DNA from: Pelargonium nanum
Taxonomy: Eukaryota > Streptophyta > Magnoliopsida > Geraniales > Geraniaceae
Assembly (NCBI GenBank): GCA_036897485.1
Contig: JAYMTF010000550.1
Span: 1-34,002, forward strand
DNA: 34,002 nt
Direction of reading: 5' to 3'
Position numbers and translations under genes: made by a program
The notes under the pieces: model-generated
Databases searched by the model: none
What the model saw: the letters and a program-made list of their open reading frames with translations, nothing else
Told to the model about the DNA's origin: nothing
Shown here: positions 10,888 to 24,476 of the stretch, in pieces
Position numbering within the stretch: the stretch's first letter is position 1
Layout of the letters: each line of letters begins with the position of its first letter

Positions 10888-13766
10888 ATGACTCCTGATA
10901 CGGCTACCTTGAGTTATTGGATGAACTGGAGATTCCTTCTTTGTGCGCTATGGGTCATAACCTCTATAGTCGTGTCAGCATTTGTGATATGGAAATACGA
11001 AGGTCTCAACAGATCTAACCGCGGGAGGAGAGAGAATCAAGAAGAAAAGGTGGGGACTGTTTATGAGGATGAAGCTTGGAAGACGTGTCTCAAAGGAATC
11101 CATCCGGCTTGGCTGCTAGGTTATAGATTGGTTGCTTTCTTGGTACTGGCGACAATGCTCATTGTCAACGTTGTATATGATGGAGGTGGCATTTTTTACT
11201 TCTATACTCAGTAAGTTATTTCTTATCGGGCTTATTCTTGATACTTGCTGTAGTACGTTACTTTACTGAACTTGTTAGGAGACTTGCTCTTCGATAATAA
11301 GGCCTAGTTTGTTGAAATTTTTATGAGTTGTAAGATGTTCTATAATTCGTTCAAGAAAATAGTTCCCATGGATGACTCCTTACAGGATTGTACAGAATAA
11401 TCCATAACGAAATAACATGTTCTAACGATTGATTATTGCTGCAAGATTCTTTTTGTATAGTTAACCGTCAAGTAGATCTGAAAGGGTATTTATATATATT
11501 ATTAAAGAAGCATTTGTCCATATTGCTGATTGTTTTGTGTGTGATGCTGTGCTGAACAGGTGGACATTTGCATTGGTCACAATCTACTTTGGGGTATGTC
11601 TTCATCTTTATGGAATTATTAGAGTGAATTATTTTATACCTTGTCTTCATTTTGAAAATTTTACTTTTGCACTAGTTTTTTGTCTTTTTTGTTGGATTCT
11701 GAAAATTTTCTTTGTTCTTTTTATTATAAACTTCTTAAAATATAAAGGATAGCTGTGTAGTTTTTAAAGCGGAGAAGTCTTGGAATGATTAATGTTTGAC
11801 TACCATTATGCTTCCATTGACTTGAATTTTGATGTATATGAGTTGCTTATGCCCTCAACTTCTGTTTGTAGTTTGGATCTCTGGTCTCAATATATGGATG
11901 TTCTCGACGTTACAATGTTGATCGTGACAGGGTTGACCGTATAAATTCAGCTGAGCGAGGCAGCTATGTAGCTCCAAATTTAAGTGGAAGTGCAGATATG
12001 TCCAAAAGTTCAGAAATCAGTGTTGAACCTGATGCTCAGCAAACAGCAGGTGCATGGGGTTATATCTTTCAAATCATTTATCAGGTAAATTATCTCATAA
12101 CAATCAGTTGCTGCAGTTTTGGTAGAAATTAAAGATTAGAGATTGTATGTTGCAGAGTCTCTTTCTGGGTTATACCCCAAAGTTAGATTTCTGCTATAGT
12201 ACGTTTCTAATTCATTCATTTGATGTGCTTTTGATTTGAAGGTCAATCAAGAAATTTGAGGACTGCTTCAAGTGGTTTATCTTAAAATTTGAAAGCAAAC
12301 CACTAACTTTTGTTTCTCATTGTTTCCTATCAATGAACAGATGTGTGCAGGCGCTGTGTTGCTCACTGATACTGTGTTTTGGCTTGTTTTGTATCCATTC
12401 CTGACGTCCAAAGATGTTGGTCTGAATTTTGTAAGTATGAAACCTGTAGTTCTGCTACCCTGTTTGGTATCTATCTTGACGTGTGGCTTTATATATAATC
12501 AAACTGAAAAATCCTTTAACTTTTGCCTCTGTGATAGGTGCCACATCGTAGTGGGAAAAAAAAATCACACAAAATTGTAGATACATTGTCATAGAGGGCT
12601 TTAGTAGATGTATTTGTTTTGACCATAAAGAAAAACTGAAATTACACCAAGGCTAGGCAATTTATATCAATTGGCAAATTTTCCATTTCAGCTAAATTTT
12701 CTTCACCACATTAGGACAAGACTATAAATGATTCATACCACAATAATAATTATAAAACTGTACTGGAATCGTCTTCTCACTAAAAATTTGTCACTTTATT
12801 GGCATTTTAGTTCTCGAATAGCCACTGTGCCAGTTGGTGTAGTACGTCTTGTTTTGCTGTTAAGAAAGTTGGAAGATAAAATCCGCTCGTAGTGAATAGC
12901 AGTAACATGCACCTGTTACTTGTATTTTCTCATTTGAAATGTGTTTATTTCTTAAATTGCAGCTACTTGTTGGCATGCATTCGGTCAATGCTGTATTCCT
13001 TCTAGGTGACGCAGTTTTGAATTGCATGGTGAGCTTGATTCCTTTTCTTAGTGTCTTCTTTCGATTATCCCTATTTGTTGATGACACTTGTGAGCTTACA
13101 TATACAATATTTCTCCTTCCAGCGGTTCCCCATGTTTCGGATTGCGTATTTCATTTTATGGACGGGTATATTTGTCGTTTTCCAATGGATCATTCATGCT
13201 TGTGTTTCACTCTGGTAAATTCATACCCAATTCTTCACTTCTCCTTTTCCTTGTTCTGTTCTCGTTGTCTAAGAAAATGTGGTTGTGGTAAATAATAACG
13301 ATACTATATCTTACAGGTGGCCATATCCTTTTCTTGACTTGTCGTCCCCCTATGCTCCGTTATGGTATGCTGTTCTTCTCGTTCTTTCTACTAGCATCTC
13401 ACCTATACTTAGTTCGCATGGTTGGAACATAAATTGTATAATTGGTTTGAATTAGAAAAAAAAAATTAAGTTCCTAATATATCTGGTATCCTTCGTTTTA
13501 TGCTGGGCAAAGCACCTTTAACCGTTGCAAACACTAGTATATCACCAAGCCAACAACCTTCCCATTCCTTTGATTTTAGCCAACCGTTGCAAACATATCT
13601 TTGTATATGTATCTTTCACTTATTGACTGATCTATCTGTGTTGTCAATATGGGCGCTTCACAGGTACTTTGGAGTAGGTGTAATGCATGTTCCATTATAC
13701 GGCATTTTTGCCTTGCTTATTAGGCTGAAGTACTTTTTGCTGTCAAGATTATTCCCGGAGTCTTGA
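10888..13766 (+). CDS. Polytopic membrane protein, plant rolling stone-like family
   Basis: Eight coding exons: 10888-11210, 11560-11593, 11872-12084, 12341-12430, 12963-13028, 13123-13214, 13317-13364 and 13664-13766, coding 322 residues with TGA at 13764-13766. All junctions are GT-AG. I count about seven hydrophobic segments: near 16-38, 78-99, 109-131, 180-210, 222-243, then one each in the sixth and last exons. A polar Ser-rich loop lies at about 130-178. The N-terminal WRFLLCALW and the Trp-rich WWPYPFLDL resemble Arabidopsis At1g10660/At5g62960-type transmembrane proteins, which are related to animal rolling stone. Biochemical function is not established for the plant family. I see no catalytic signature or N-terminal signal peptide. 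Family assignment is from memory and moderate; the gene structure is strong. Confidence 0.85.
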
Positions 13767-13971
13767 CAGAGTTTCGGGTGAGAGCCGAGATATCAGCTAC
13801 CTACAAACCAAGGAAGCAGGGCCATTGCTGCCATAACCACATCAGTTGTCCTCAAAGATTACTGACCAGCTTATTCCTATTTTCAGAGTCAGTGAACATT
13901 GTAACTATTCTCGAAAAAGGAGCAGCTGTAGAACAGAATTCAGTATCTTGGTATCATATTGTTAATGGTGC

Positions 13972-13977
13972 AATAAA
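13972..13977 (+). terminator. Poly(A) signal of the membrane-protein gene
   Basis: AATAAA about 206 bases after the stop, followed by AT-rich sequence. It faces the SRP receptor beta 3' end. Confidence 0.5.
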
Positions 13978-14320
13978 TACAAAAATATATTTATTTATTC
14001 AATATAAAATTTGATTTGTTCCATGAGTATATTCAGCTGCACTGATGTTTTTATAAATCATGTTCATATCTTTAGCATGTTAATTGTACTAAGAGCTTTT
14101 CAGGTAAATAATTGCACTTGATGTGGCATTTGCAGACTTTCATAGATAGCTTGTTTATGCTTGATTCATGAGAAAACAAGACAAGGCAAATATAGTTATA
14201 TAGGGATTTAAGGTGCTTGACAAATGATATATGTTGCCAAATGCCAACTTCAAACTTGACATTCATACATATATAAGCATATTCATGAATAAGTAAACAA
14301 TTATAGAAATGCACTAATAC

Positions 14321-14326
14321 TTTATT
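14321..14326 (-). terminator. Poly(A) signal of SRP receptor beta
   Basis: AATAAA on the complement, about 260 bases after the stop of the convergent SRPRB gene. The 3' ends of the two genes are separated by only a few hundred bases (about 14000-14320), which hold nothing else I recognise. Confidence 0.5.
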
Positions 14327-14586
14327 TCTCAAGCTATTATTGCTAAACTTGCTGAACAACTAATAGTTGTAAAGATGTACAAATATATTGCAGAGTATCG
14401 TAAGTGATTTTGCATGCTCATCTTGATAAAACTTACTAGGCATTTAGTTTCTCCAAATTCAATATACGGGTGAGACCAAGCAAGTTAGAGGTGCCCTTGT
14501 CCAAACATGTTCTTGTCGGTAAAACTTTGCTCTCTCTGGTGGTTCAATTTTCTTACCCAAACAAGGAAACTGAACAGAAACACTGA

Positions 14587-17567
14587 TTAAGGCCTTACAT
14601 GGTCCCTGATAAATTGTTCCAACTCGTATATCTCACCATTCAAGCCAGAGGCTTCTGCAACTGTTACTTTGTTGTGGCACTGAGAGAAGGTAAAAGTTTC
14701 TCCAGGTATCCCTAGTGTACAGTCATTTCCAATATCAGCAGCTGATACTGCACTCCTTGATGCCCGCAATTTGTTACTGACAACAAATAAATTAAGCAAA
14801 GTATCAATAACAATATTGCATGATGTTGCAGAGCATTATCTTAAAACAAATGGCAATCTCTAGAAATTATTTTGTTCGATGCAATAACTTCTTCAGTGGA
14901 CCACAGGAGAGAATGACCATGATAGTTAACTGATATTTAGGATTTGGGGTAGTGATATGCGCTTGGACAAGTTAATATTCCTCCACTTACATAACATACT
15001 GGTACCGTAATATTTAATAACAGTCTGTTAAGCAGAAATTTTTATTTCATGCAGGTTAACTGGCTCTATCAGTACCAAACCATTAACCTCTAGCAGAAAC
15101 ATATAAAATATAGTACTTATATAATATCATTGACCTAGAGCAGAAAGGAACTGAAGCCATACATTTCCTTCTCCAGTTGTTTCCAGATGAAATCTTTGCT
15201 GTGAGCTGTTACTTTGTCAGTCTTGTTGCACAGAATGAGAACTGGAATTTTCTTTTTGACAACGCTTGCCTCAGTCAAGATATCATACAGGTACCTTTGC
15301 ACATGAAAGGTCAAATGTTAGAATCATTGTAAACAGAACAACTTGTGCATGTGAGCATGTTTGTGTTTAATTTCCAAAACCATAAACTGGAGCTCGTAAA
15401 TACTCTGAAGCTGCATTACGCTTTGCTAAGAATTCCAAAGCATCCACCACAAAGACTATGCCAGCTGCTCGAGGTAACAACTCATGTAGTTTGGATTGGA
15501 GACGAGAATGACCAGGGACATCGACCAGATGAACAGGCCTACTTTTGCGCTTCTGTTCGGGACATAAAGAAGGGAGTAAAATGTTAAAATAAAAGAGAGT
15601 TTAGTTTCAAACAGAACAGTACAATTGTGATAAAATAAAAATGATGTCAGAAGAAGTATCACATAAGATTGAGAATGTCACATTATTGGAAGAAAGGGAA
15701 GCTGAAACACACGTGATTTTGAAAAATGAAATGTGTATAACCGCTTGTATGAATGTGCTAATCCATGAAAATGTCTGAAAACTCCAAGAAAAAGTGTATC
15801 ACCTTAGTTGTTTCAGAATGTAGCATGAAACTGCCCTCATTTGGCTCCATGGATGTAACAGTACGCTGGTGGGAAAGGCCATCGCGAAGCTGGTATAGGC
15901 ATTAAATTATGCCATTAATTAATATCCCAAAGCATAATGGAGGTATGAGTTTGTAAACATGATCAGTATTTAATACTTACACCAGAAATGTGACATTACA
16001 GGAAACTACCTTAAAACCTGAAGAAGAAAAGATATATAAATAGACGTTTATAATTATGATTAGAAGATAAGATGTCTTCTGGATAAGTTCTTTCAAATAA
16101 AAGGTGCCCTGTGATGTAATCAACATCCTCATTTGTTAGACAATTGGTCATTTGGTACTCTATTTCTGAATATACAAATATTAGCTTGGTAACTCATAGT
16201 ATGAGAACAGACTCAGAGATAAAATTAATGTCAATGTAAAATATAAGGCCTTGGAATCTGATTCCATGATTTATTTATTGAATATGGATACATAATGATA
16301 CTTGACAGAAGAAAACGAATTATGTTAAAGCTTACTTGATGGAAAAGAACAGTTTTCCCACTCCCACTAAGCCCGGTAAGTAAAATGGTATTGGATTTGG
16401 AACGCTTGAAAAACCAAACTGCAATGCAAGACCAGAGGATTAGTAGACACAAAAAGAACTTGTACAGTTCAATAGTATTGTAACGCAATATGAGGAGTTG
16501 GCTCTGAGCTACTAGCTCACTTACGCAAAGGAAACAGAATTATATCCTACATTTTTCCCTGAAAAAGATCATCACATTTTCTCGGAATCTATAAAATAAA
16601 ACATTAGCATACTTTCTCAACCAATCCAAGCAGAATCAGGCTTCAAATTGAGTTATGTATCAAGTAGGTACATCCATGAACAAGCTAATGAGATAAATGA
16701 CAGGCTGAGTAACACACTTGACTAAGCAAAACTCAATCTTATGACAAACTAGAACTACCTAATATGACAAGACATGGTTTCACAGTCATGTAGTGCACTT
16801 AGCTAGTTCTAACCAAACTGCTTGTGGCCCAGCCACTGGGAGCTGACAATATATCTTTCGGGGAAACTATAGTTTCCTTCTACGCTCTAGTTTGACTCCC
16901 TACAACTTTATAAAGTACTTACACTGAAACCAGTATCTTAATTAGGCATTCCTTTCCCTTTCGGCATAGCTATAACTGCGAATAATTATCTCTATAAAAA
17001 AACAATAATCTTTTTTCTAAGAAAAACAAATGGAGAAGTTTTTCCACCAAAAAAGGATTTGTAGAGTTGTGGCAATCATAAGTTCCTTTGATCAATTCAC
17101 ATTACTCGTGTTTTGAGTTTCTTAAGGAAATGAGATATTTACAATACTCTTGTTTTGATCAATTCCATATATTTCATTAGATTCTCACACTATAGTTACT
17201 AGGAAACATCACTGTACTTCCGTTTTCAATCAACAAGCACCTTTTCTATGCATAATCCAATTGATAACCAAGCAACAAAAAATTAACCTTTTTCACTATC
17301 CTTAAACTAGATAGAGAATACAAACGAACCACAACCATCCAATTTCACAAGAAACAATCAACAAGCAACTAATGCAACAACAATAAATAAATAACAGCCG
17401 AATGGAATCGGTGACGTACGCAATACGAGAACGAGGGTTGTGAGGAACAGGACAGCAACAGCAACGTAGAGCTGAGCAGGAGGTATCTGATTCGTGTACT
17501 CGATCGCTTGATGAGACCATTGGGTCCAGAGCTCCAGTTGAATCTTCAGTTGCTCTGTCACGTCCAT
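14587..17567 (-). CDS. SRPRB: Signal recognition particle receptor beta subunit
   Basis: Six exons on the complement: 17567-17420, 16418-16336, 15889-15803, 15552-15404, 15294-15163 and 14776-14587, giving 262 residues (plant orthologues are about 260). One membrane segment lies at about 31-53, followed by a small GTPase domain. G1 is GLSGSGKT (65-72). A TVTSMEPNEG switch I region follows from about 87. G3 is DVPGH (117-121), G4 is NKTD (179-182), and a G5-like RSAVSAAD starts near 207. The protein anchors the SRP receptor in the endoplasmic reticulum membrane, with its GTPase domain cytosolic, and binds the alpha subunit that docks SRP-ribosome complexes. Every GTPase motif is intact and all introns are GT-AG, so the gene looks functional. 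Intron 1 (16419-17419) is by far the longest and holds nothing I recognise. Confidence 0.95.
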
Positions 17568-17924
17568 CGGAGGGTTTTAGGGGACTGAATCGCCGAATAG
17601 GAGAGTGTGATGGTCCGATCACTGGTGTGGAAAAAAAAGGGTGAAAATTTAGCGAAATTTATTGACAGATTTGAAGAGCGGTAACGGAAATGAAGATGTG
17701 ATTGGAAGAAATGGAAGTGAATTAGGGCTAAAATGAACAAAAATTGGGGGAGAAGGTGAGAATTGGAGCAATGTGAGGTTCGTAACCTTCGTTTCTGGCA
17801 AACTGTACTACCCTAGCAACAAATGGCGGGACCTTCTTCTTTTTCTTTTTCTTTTTTCGCTTTTTCTAGAACACCTTAATTTTATTCCAATTATACCCTT
17901 GGTAGTTGGTCAGTATATTTTTTT
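17568..17924. other. 5' flank of SRP receptor beta
   Basis: 5'UTR and promoter region of the minus-strand gene. No convincing TATA box is visible; a T/C-rich tract lies near 17838-17868. It ends at the inserted element. Confidence 0.4.
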
Positions 17925-19157
17925 GGATAATTGCAGATGACCCCCATGAAGTTGTCACTTAATCCAAATGTAACCCTTGAACTATTTTTCCAAGAATACG
18001 ACCCCTATAAACTTTTCCCCACTCATTCCGTCAGTTAAGTTTAACTGAAAATCACTCTCTCTCCTCACATGTCTTGCACATGACTAATTGAATATTTATA
18101 ATACCCAAATTACCCTTCTTATCATTGAAGAACATGAATTATCCTGCGCCGAAATAAATTATTCGGCAACCGGAATCTGAAATTTCAAACTATATTCATA
18201 AAATTCAAACAATAACAATCAAACCAAACAATAATTAGTTCAGTCCAAACATTTTTAATTCGTCAAACTCATAGGAACTAAGAACACCCAATTTTTCATT
18301 CGAAAAAAAAAAGAACACCCAATTTCTTTTAACATGAAACACCCAAATATTAAACAAAAAAATTATCATTCCGATCTATCAACGCCCATAATAATTGAAC
18401 AAAAACCCATATAAACTCCAGACAACGTTTGTGCTTCCAGATCTGCTACCGTCCTCCTCCCTCTCGATCAAAGTCGGGTGATGTGCTCCACTCTCTCACG
18501 TTAATGAAAAATCACATATTGTAAAATGGAGGCGGAAGCAATAAAGGAGAGACGGTTGTTGGCTTGGTCGGAGTGCAGGTCCGTCGTCGCGAAAATGGAC
18601 AGTCCATCGCCGGAAGTCTCATTGATTTCTTTCGTGACCTATGCCGCCGAATTTGGGTATTCGCTGACAATAATCTTGTCAAAAACCCTTAATAGCCACT
18701 AGAGATTGACAATACATAGGGTCAATATGCCATAGAAGCTCCACTTTTGGATTGGATTACAGATCTGTTATGGAGCCATGGAAGCTCCAAAATCTGAAAT
18801 GGGTATTGGAGGCTAAATTTGGTTTGAATATAATATCTACTCAAGCTTATGTTTGCTTTTTGTCTGGCAACTGAATACATACAAATTTATTATAAAATAA
18901 CCACAATCCCAATCTTAATATAAGTAGAATAATGGCTAAAACCATCAACAACAATTAGCAGTGAAGTTTTCTTTTCCAAATTAGGGTTTGAGGGTAGAAA
19001 AATAAATGAGGGTATTTTAGTCATTATATCATTTAAGTTAACAATGTTATAACAGAATGGGTGTTAGTAAGTTTATAGGGGTCGAATTCTTAAAATTAAA
19101 GTTTAGGAGTGTATTTGCTTTTAGTGGCAAGTACATAAGGGGCATTTGCAATTAACC
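17925..19157. mobile_element. Non-autonomous DNA transposon with long TIRs (Mutator-like)
   Basis: The left end reads GGATAATTGCAGATGACCCC and the right end, on the complement, GGTTAATTGCAAATGCCCC. Similarity extends inward for over 100 bases and includes a shared ACGACCCCTATAAACTT / TCGACCCCTATAAACTT block. Long imperfect inverted termini beginning G-G-x-TAATTGCA, with no transposase frame, fit a non-autonomous Mutator-like element of about 1.2 kb. Both ends abut T-rich sequence, so a 9-11 bp target duplication cannot be assigned. A GC-richer interior (about 18437-18670) stands out and could be captured host sequence. It inserted upstream of SRPRB. Confidence 0.75.
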
Positions 19158-20777
19158 CTAATTTTTTTTTTTTTTTACGAAGAACACCTCAAACCATTAA
19201 AGCAAATGAAATTCTTTAAGTCAGTAAATTTGTAATGATACGCTGTGTCGTGTTTTGGGGTTTTTTTTTCTTGTTCTTTTCTTATTTTTCTATCAAATGA
19301 GCTGCAAAATGTGTAGCTCGGAAGAAATTCAAAACGTTTAAACTGTGTGGCCTAACATATATTAATATTTTGTTTTATTTTTTTTCAATATTACTTTATA
19401 TTATGATAAAATACTAAAATAGTTCATAACGTGCAAATTAGGAAGTGCATTAATTAAAAATTATTGATTTGAAAATGAAAATGAGATCAACTTGTAGACC
19501 AGTACATATAACCCAAAAAAAAGATCAAAATAGTTGATTAGTATTAACATTTGAAGGTGGTCAATGTTTCACTATGATGTCTTATACAACACACCCCAAA
19601 TCAAAATATGTGCATATAAATTCAATTGCAACTCAAAAATACCAAATTATCTACAACTCTAGAATATGAAATTCGCGAGGACTGAGAATGGATCGTTTAG
19701 AGCAGGTGCAAGTAATTTCTCAAGCAAATAACAATAGCAAAGTGGGAGATGATATTACTCCCTCTCCTCTCTTACTATTGTCTTATGGCAAGACTTTAGG
19801 TAGAAAATGAGCTCTCATAAGAATTATGTACGAGAAATTGTGATAAAATATAATTTGCTCAAAAACTCGTCAAAGCGCCTCGTGTGGAAACCTCTCATCG
19901 CATTCCTTGTTAGTTGTAACATGCTCAAATGGAGATAGCATGAGCTCTACCATTGTTCCAAACAAGCCCTTAATTGTTATTAATCAAATTATAGACACCT
20001 TTAGGGTGTAATTGCACTACCATTTACTTGATGACATGAATACTTTATAGTTTTTTTTTCTTTTCAAAACTCATCATATGCTTATGTACCATACAAAATG
20101 TATAATTTGTTTTGCCGCCTAAAACACTGAATATTTACAAATGCAAATTTATGTCACATGAACATGAAATTTACTAGTGGAAATTAGGCAAACTGAAATG
20201 ATTAATTGGTGAGAATATAAAAATTTGCACTACCAAAGTGGCACTAATTTGGTTTAGTCAACTTAATTACATTTGAATGAGGTCAGTAACATTCCACTGA
20301 AACACATAAAATAATCACTAATAAATATCAATTTCATTTCATTCTTATGCATAAATTCATGAATTAGTGAATTACTATGCAATAAACTTTTAGCCGTCAA
20401 GAGTAAATATATACTTGCATAAATTTTTCTAAAGAGATAGGTGTAAATATATACCTGGCTTAAATAATATGATAATTTAATGGCCGCAATTCTATAATTT
20501 ATTTTTATTTTTGTTAAATTCTGATAAGTCGCATTGATCATCGGTGATGAAGGCCGCGGCAACATGAAGCCAGGTTAGCTCGCGAAGCATGGAATCGAAA
20601 CCAGCATGAAAACTGGTAGTAAGTAACGGTTGAAGCGTTTGATTCAAGAAGGTAGGTGTGTCCTCCTCGCACGTGTCAAGCTCGTTACCTTCCCGCTAGT
20701 TTATTTTCTTTTTTCTCCAGATCTGAAACCAACCACCCTATTTTTTTAAATAATTAAATTTAATCAAAATTTCACTG
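19158..20777. other. Intergenic region upstream of ACLA
   Basis: AT-rich, with poly-T tracts near 19162-19177 and 19260. No gene, RNA or clear repeat recognised. The last few hundred bases act as the ACLA upstream region. Confidence 0.4.
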
Positions 20778-20787
20778 CTATAAATAG
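20778..20787 (+). promoter_or_regulatory. ACLA TATA box
   Basis: CTATAAATAG, a strong plant TATA consensus, about 30-60 bases before a pyrimidine-rich leader. A second TATAAAT lies at about 20803 and is the weaker candidate. Confidence 0.6.
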
Positions 20788-20876
20788 AGGAACGAACCGG
20801 CCTATAAATGTCCGAGTTCTCAGTTTAAGAATCAGGAAAGGTCTTCACGCATCTCTTGCTTCGCTCTCTGTCAACG

Positions 20877-21047
20877 GTAATGTCCATTTTCTCCACATTT
20901 TTCTTCTCTGTTTCCACATTTCCGTCTCAGTTCGTCTTCTTCTACCTAAATTTTTTTCAGATCTCTTGTTTTTTTTTTCGGATTTTCTGATTTTGATTGG
21001 TACTCTGTAGATCTGAGTCGAAATCTTATGTGTTTGGTGAAAAGCAG
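20877..21047 (+). other. 5'UTR intron of ACLA
   Basis: Donor GTAATG after CTCTGTCAACG; acceptor AAAGCAG ends at 21047, ten bases before the ATG. The same leader and intron arrangement recurs before the truncated copy (25282-25421), which shows that both derive from one duplication. Confidence 0.75.
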
Positions 21048-21057
21048 GTAAAGAAAC

Positions 21058-24000
21058 ATGGCACGCAAGAAGATCAGAGAGTACGACTCCAAGAGGCTGT
21101 TGAAGGAGCATTTCAAGAGGCTCTGTGGTTCCGACTTACCGATCAAATCGGCTCAGGTGAGTGATTGCAGTTTCGATGAAAAAGTTTGGTTTATGTGATC
21201 TGCGGATTTGAAAAAATGTTATGTGCATTTGTATTTGGTTTGTTTGTTGGAGTATTTAGCATAAGTTTTGTAGATTGCTGTTGGTTAGTTGATGCTCAAC
21301 TTCACACCTAACTGTTACTATAATTACGGTGTTTGAAATTTAAACGGTCAAAGAGTGTCAATTTCAGATTTGTGTAGTTGTCATAGTTTGATTTCTTTTA
21401 CATTGTTATATTTTTTGCTTGGGTTGATTTGATGAGAATTTGAACTAAATTTTAAGGAAACATGAAATTTAGCTGAATTGTTACTGGATTAACTAAAGAA
21501 AGGAAAGCTCTGTTGTCCTCATCGTTTTTTATGTTTCATCTGATCCAAGTTTAGCTGAATTGTCTACATGTCCTAATTATGTTTGCTACTGATTGATCTG
21601 TGAATTATATCCTAATTTATACTTTTTATTCATAAAATCTGTATAATCCAAAACATAGAACAGAATTACTTTTTATCCTATCACAGAATTGAGTTTCACC
21701 AATTATCATTAATTTATACTTTATGGATGAGCAGATCTACTCACTTCATTGATTGTGTTGTAGGATAATATCATTGACTAATTTTTTTATCTGCCTGAAA
21801 TGATGAATATTGTAGTCATTATGGAGATATAAACTCATTTGGTATTATAAACGTCCTGAAAGTTAAGTGATCTAATAATCAAAGGTTTTAAATACAGTTT
21901 TCCAAAGCTGTTCAATTTACAGAAGTACCATTTTGTTGGTTGGAAGTATTGTGTTTATTGGCTGCATGGTTGTGTCACAGATTTTAATGATGGAATTCTT
22001 CTGTGTCTTTGCTGCAGATTACTGAATCAACTGATTTCAATGAGCTAGTACAGAGGGAACCCTGGATCTCATCAGGGAAACTGGTTGTGAAACCTGATAT
22101 GTTGTTTGGAAAGCGTGGAAAGAGTGGTTTAGTGGCTTTAAATCTTGATCTGTCTCAAGTTGCTGCTTTTGTGAAAGAGCGCCTTGGCAAAGAGGTAGAT
22201 ATGCCCACCATACCACTTGTTTTGAGTATCTATAATTCTATTATATGATTTTCTTGTTGTATAAAGTAAACTTAGATGATTTAGGATGTTTGGCTTACAG
22301 TCGTCTTTGTTGGTTTGAAGGTGGAGATGAGTGGCTGCAAAGGACCCATAACAACCTTCATTGTTGAGCCTTTCATCCCTCATAATGAAGAGTTTTACCT
22401 TAACATTGTCTCTGATCGACTTGGGAACAGCATCAGCTTTTCAGAGTGTGGAGGAATTGAAATTGAAGAGAATTGGGACAAGGTACCCTTTGGATGTCAA
22501 TTTGTTACTTATTTCTTAGTATTAACTACTCAAAACCTTGTTATGAATTAAATCCTTCATATATTTACTCTCTTATACTATCCTTTTAGCAGCTAAAATA
22601 CTAAGTTTTTGTACAGGTTAAGACCATATCTGTCCCAACAGGAGTGTCTCTTACCGCAGAAACATGTGCTCCACTTGTTGCAACCCTCCCCTTGGAGGTA
22701 ATTTCTTTACAATAGATGAATGAACTAGTAGACTGCTTCTGTTGCCTGACAGGATTTTGATTGGTATTGTTTGGTACCGTCTAGCGAAGCCATATGTTCC
22801 TTCATTTTTATTTTCCTATTATTTTTGGTCTAATTCATAGTCTTAGGGTGTTTTATACCTGCAGTGTGATCATATGCACTTTTCCATTTAATTTAGCAGC
22901 TAGTTTCTTATTTATTTGTCTTGTTTACAAATGAAAATACTGAAACTAGTCTGTTTCTGATGTAGATCAAAGGAAAAATCGAGGAGTTTATCCAAGTTAT
23001 CTTTGCTCTATTTCAAGGTATGTTAAACATTATTTATAAAGGTTGCATTAGAGTTGCAGAGAGAAATTTAATAACTTGTTATGATTGGGCAGTAACCTTT
23101 GGAAATTTTGTTTACAGATCTTGACTTCACGTTTCTAGAGATGAATCCTTTTACTTTGGTTGATGGAAAGCCTTATCCTTTGGACATGAGAGGGGAGCTA
23201 GACGATACCGCTGCTTTCAAGAATTTCAAGAAGTATATTTCACATCTTTAGTGACTTTTATCTTCTGCTGTTTCTCTTCATAAAAGCCAAAATTAAAGTA
23301 ACTAATGTATTTACCTTAACTAATGTAACTAATACCGTGCGACTGTTCTTGCAGGTGGGGTAACATTGAATTTCCTATGCCATTTGGAAGAGTCATGAGT
23401 TCCACGGAAAAATATATTCACGGTCTAGATGAAAAGGTATTGGTGCCACTGTTTTACATTGATAATCCATCACACCTTCTTCCAAGAATCGATCATATTC
23501 ATATTCTAATAAGTTTTTACTTCCTTGCAGACAAGTGCGTCTCTGAAATTCACTGTTCTGAACCCTAAAGGACGAATTTGGACTATGGTAGCTGGAGGAG
23601 GTGCAAGTGTCATCTATGCAGATACAGTAAGGGTCTCTCTTTTTATGATACGAAGACCCAGGGTTAATATTTTTCGGTTACTTTATCTTCGTAGCCTCAA
23701 CTTACATAACTATTCTGTAATCAGGTTGGAGATCTCGGTTTCGCTTCGGAACTAGGCAACTATGCAGAATATAGTGGAGCACCCAATGAAGAGGAGGTAT
23801 TGCAGTATGCCAGAGTTGTAATCGATGTAAGGACTCTTCCTCCACATCTTATCTCTCATCAAGCAAAACAGCCAATGTCACATTAGAGCTCGAGTTGTAA
23901 TTCATGTTATGTACTTTCTCTTGGATCCAAAAGTGATTTTTTTTCTCGTTCCTTCAGTGTGCAACTTCAGATCCTGATGGCCGTAAAAGAGCTCTAGTAA

Positions 24001-24476
24001 TTGGAGGTGGAATAGCCAACTTCACGGATGTTGCTGCCACATTTAATGGCATCATTCGTGCCTTGAAGGAGAAGGTGAGATCAATATCATCATAATTGAA
24101 CATTCACTCAATTCAGCTACTTCCTTTTGTTTTCAAGAGCTGTAAATTGAATATGAAACTTTTGATAAATCAGGAATCGAAGCTTAAAGCAGCAAGGGTG
24201 CACATATACGTGAGGAGAGGAGGTCCTAACTACCAGAGAGGACTCGCAAAAATGCGTGCACTAGGAGAGGAAATTGGCATCCCTCTAGAGGTACCTACTG
24301 CCCCGAAATCTCCAGCTTTTTCCTTGACGACGCTAAAAATCCCTACAGATTATATATTACTATTCTCTTAAATTACTATTCATATATTTATTGCTCTCAT
24401 ACAGGTATACGGGCCAGAAGCAACGATGACTGGCATATGCAAACAAGCAATTCAGTGCATCACTGCAGCTGCATAA
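21058..24476 (+). CDS. ACLA: ATP-citrate lyase subunit A
   Basis: Twelve coding exons: 21058-21156, 22018-22194, 22321-22482, 22617-22697, 22966-23017, 23118-23232, 23355-23436, 23531-23626, 23725-23826, 23958-24074, 24174-24290 and 24405-24476. They code 423 residues, the standard plant length. Plant ATP-citrate lyase is a cytosolic complex of A and B subunits that makes acetyl-CoA and oxaloacetate from citrate, CoA and ATP, feeding fatty acid elongation, sterols and flavonoids. The A subunit matches the N-terminal part of animal ACLY. An ATP-grasp region comes first, with KPD at 58-60 and GKRGK at 64-68, and an ExN metal-ligand motif at E198/N200. The citrate-binding part follows, with [23 protein letters not shown] and [14 protein letters not shown] [10 protein letters not shown]. 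All motifs are present and all splice sites are GT-AG. It is the functional parent of the truncated copy downstream. Confidence 0.97.

Noticed and set aside
20845..21146. Minus-strand open frames over the ACLA leader
   Set aside because: They are antisense to the leader, 5'UTR intron and first exon of ACLA and consist of Lys/Arg-rich low-complexity sequence.
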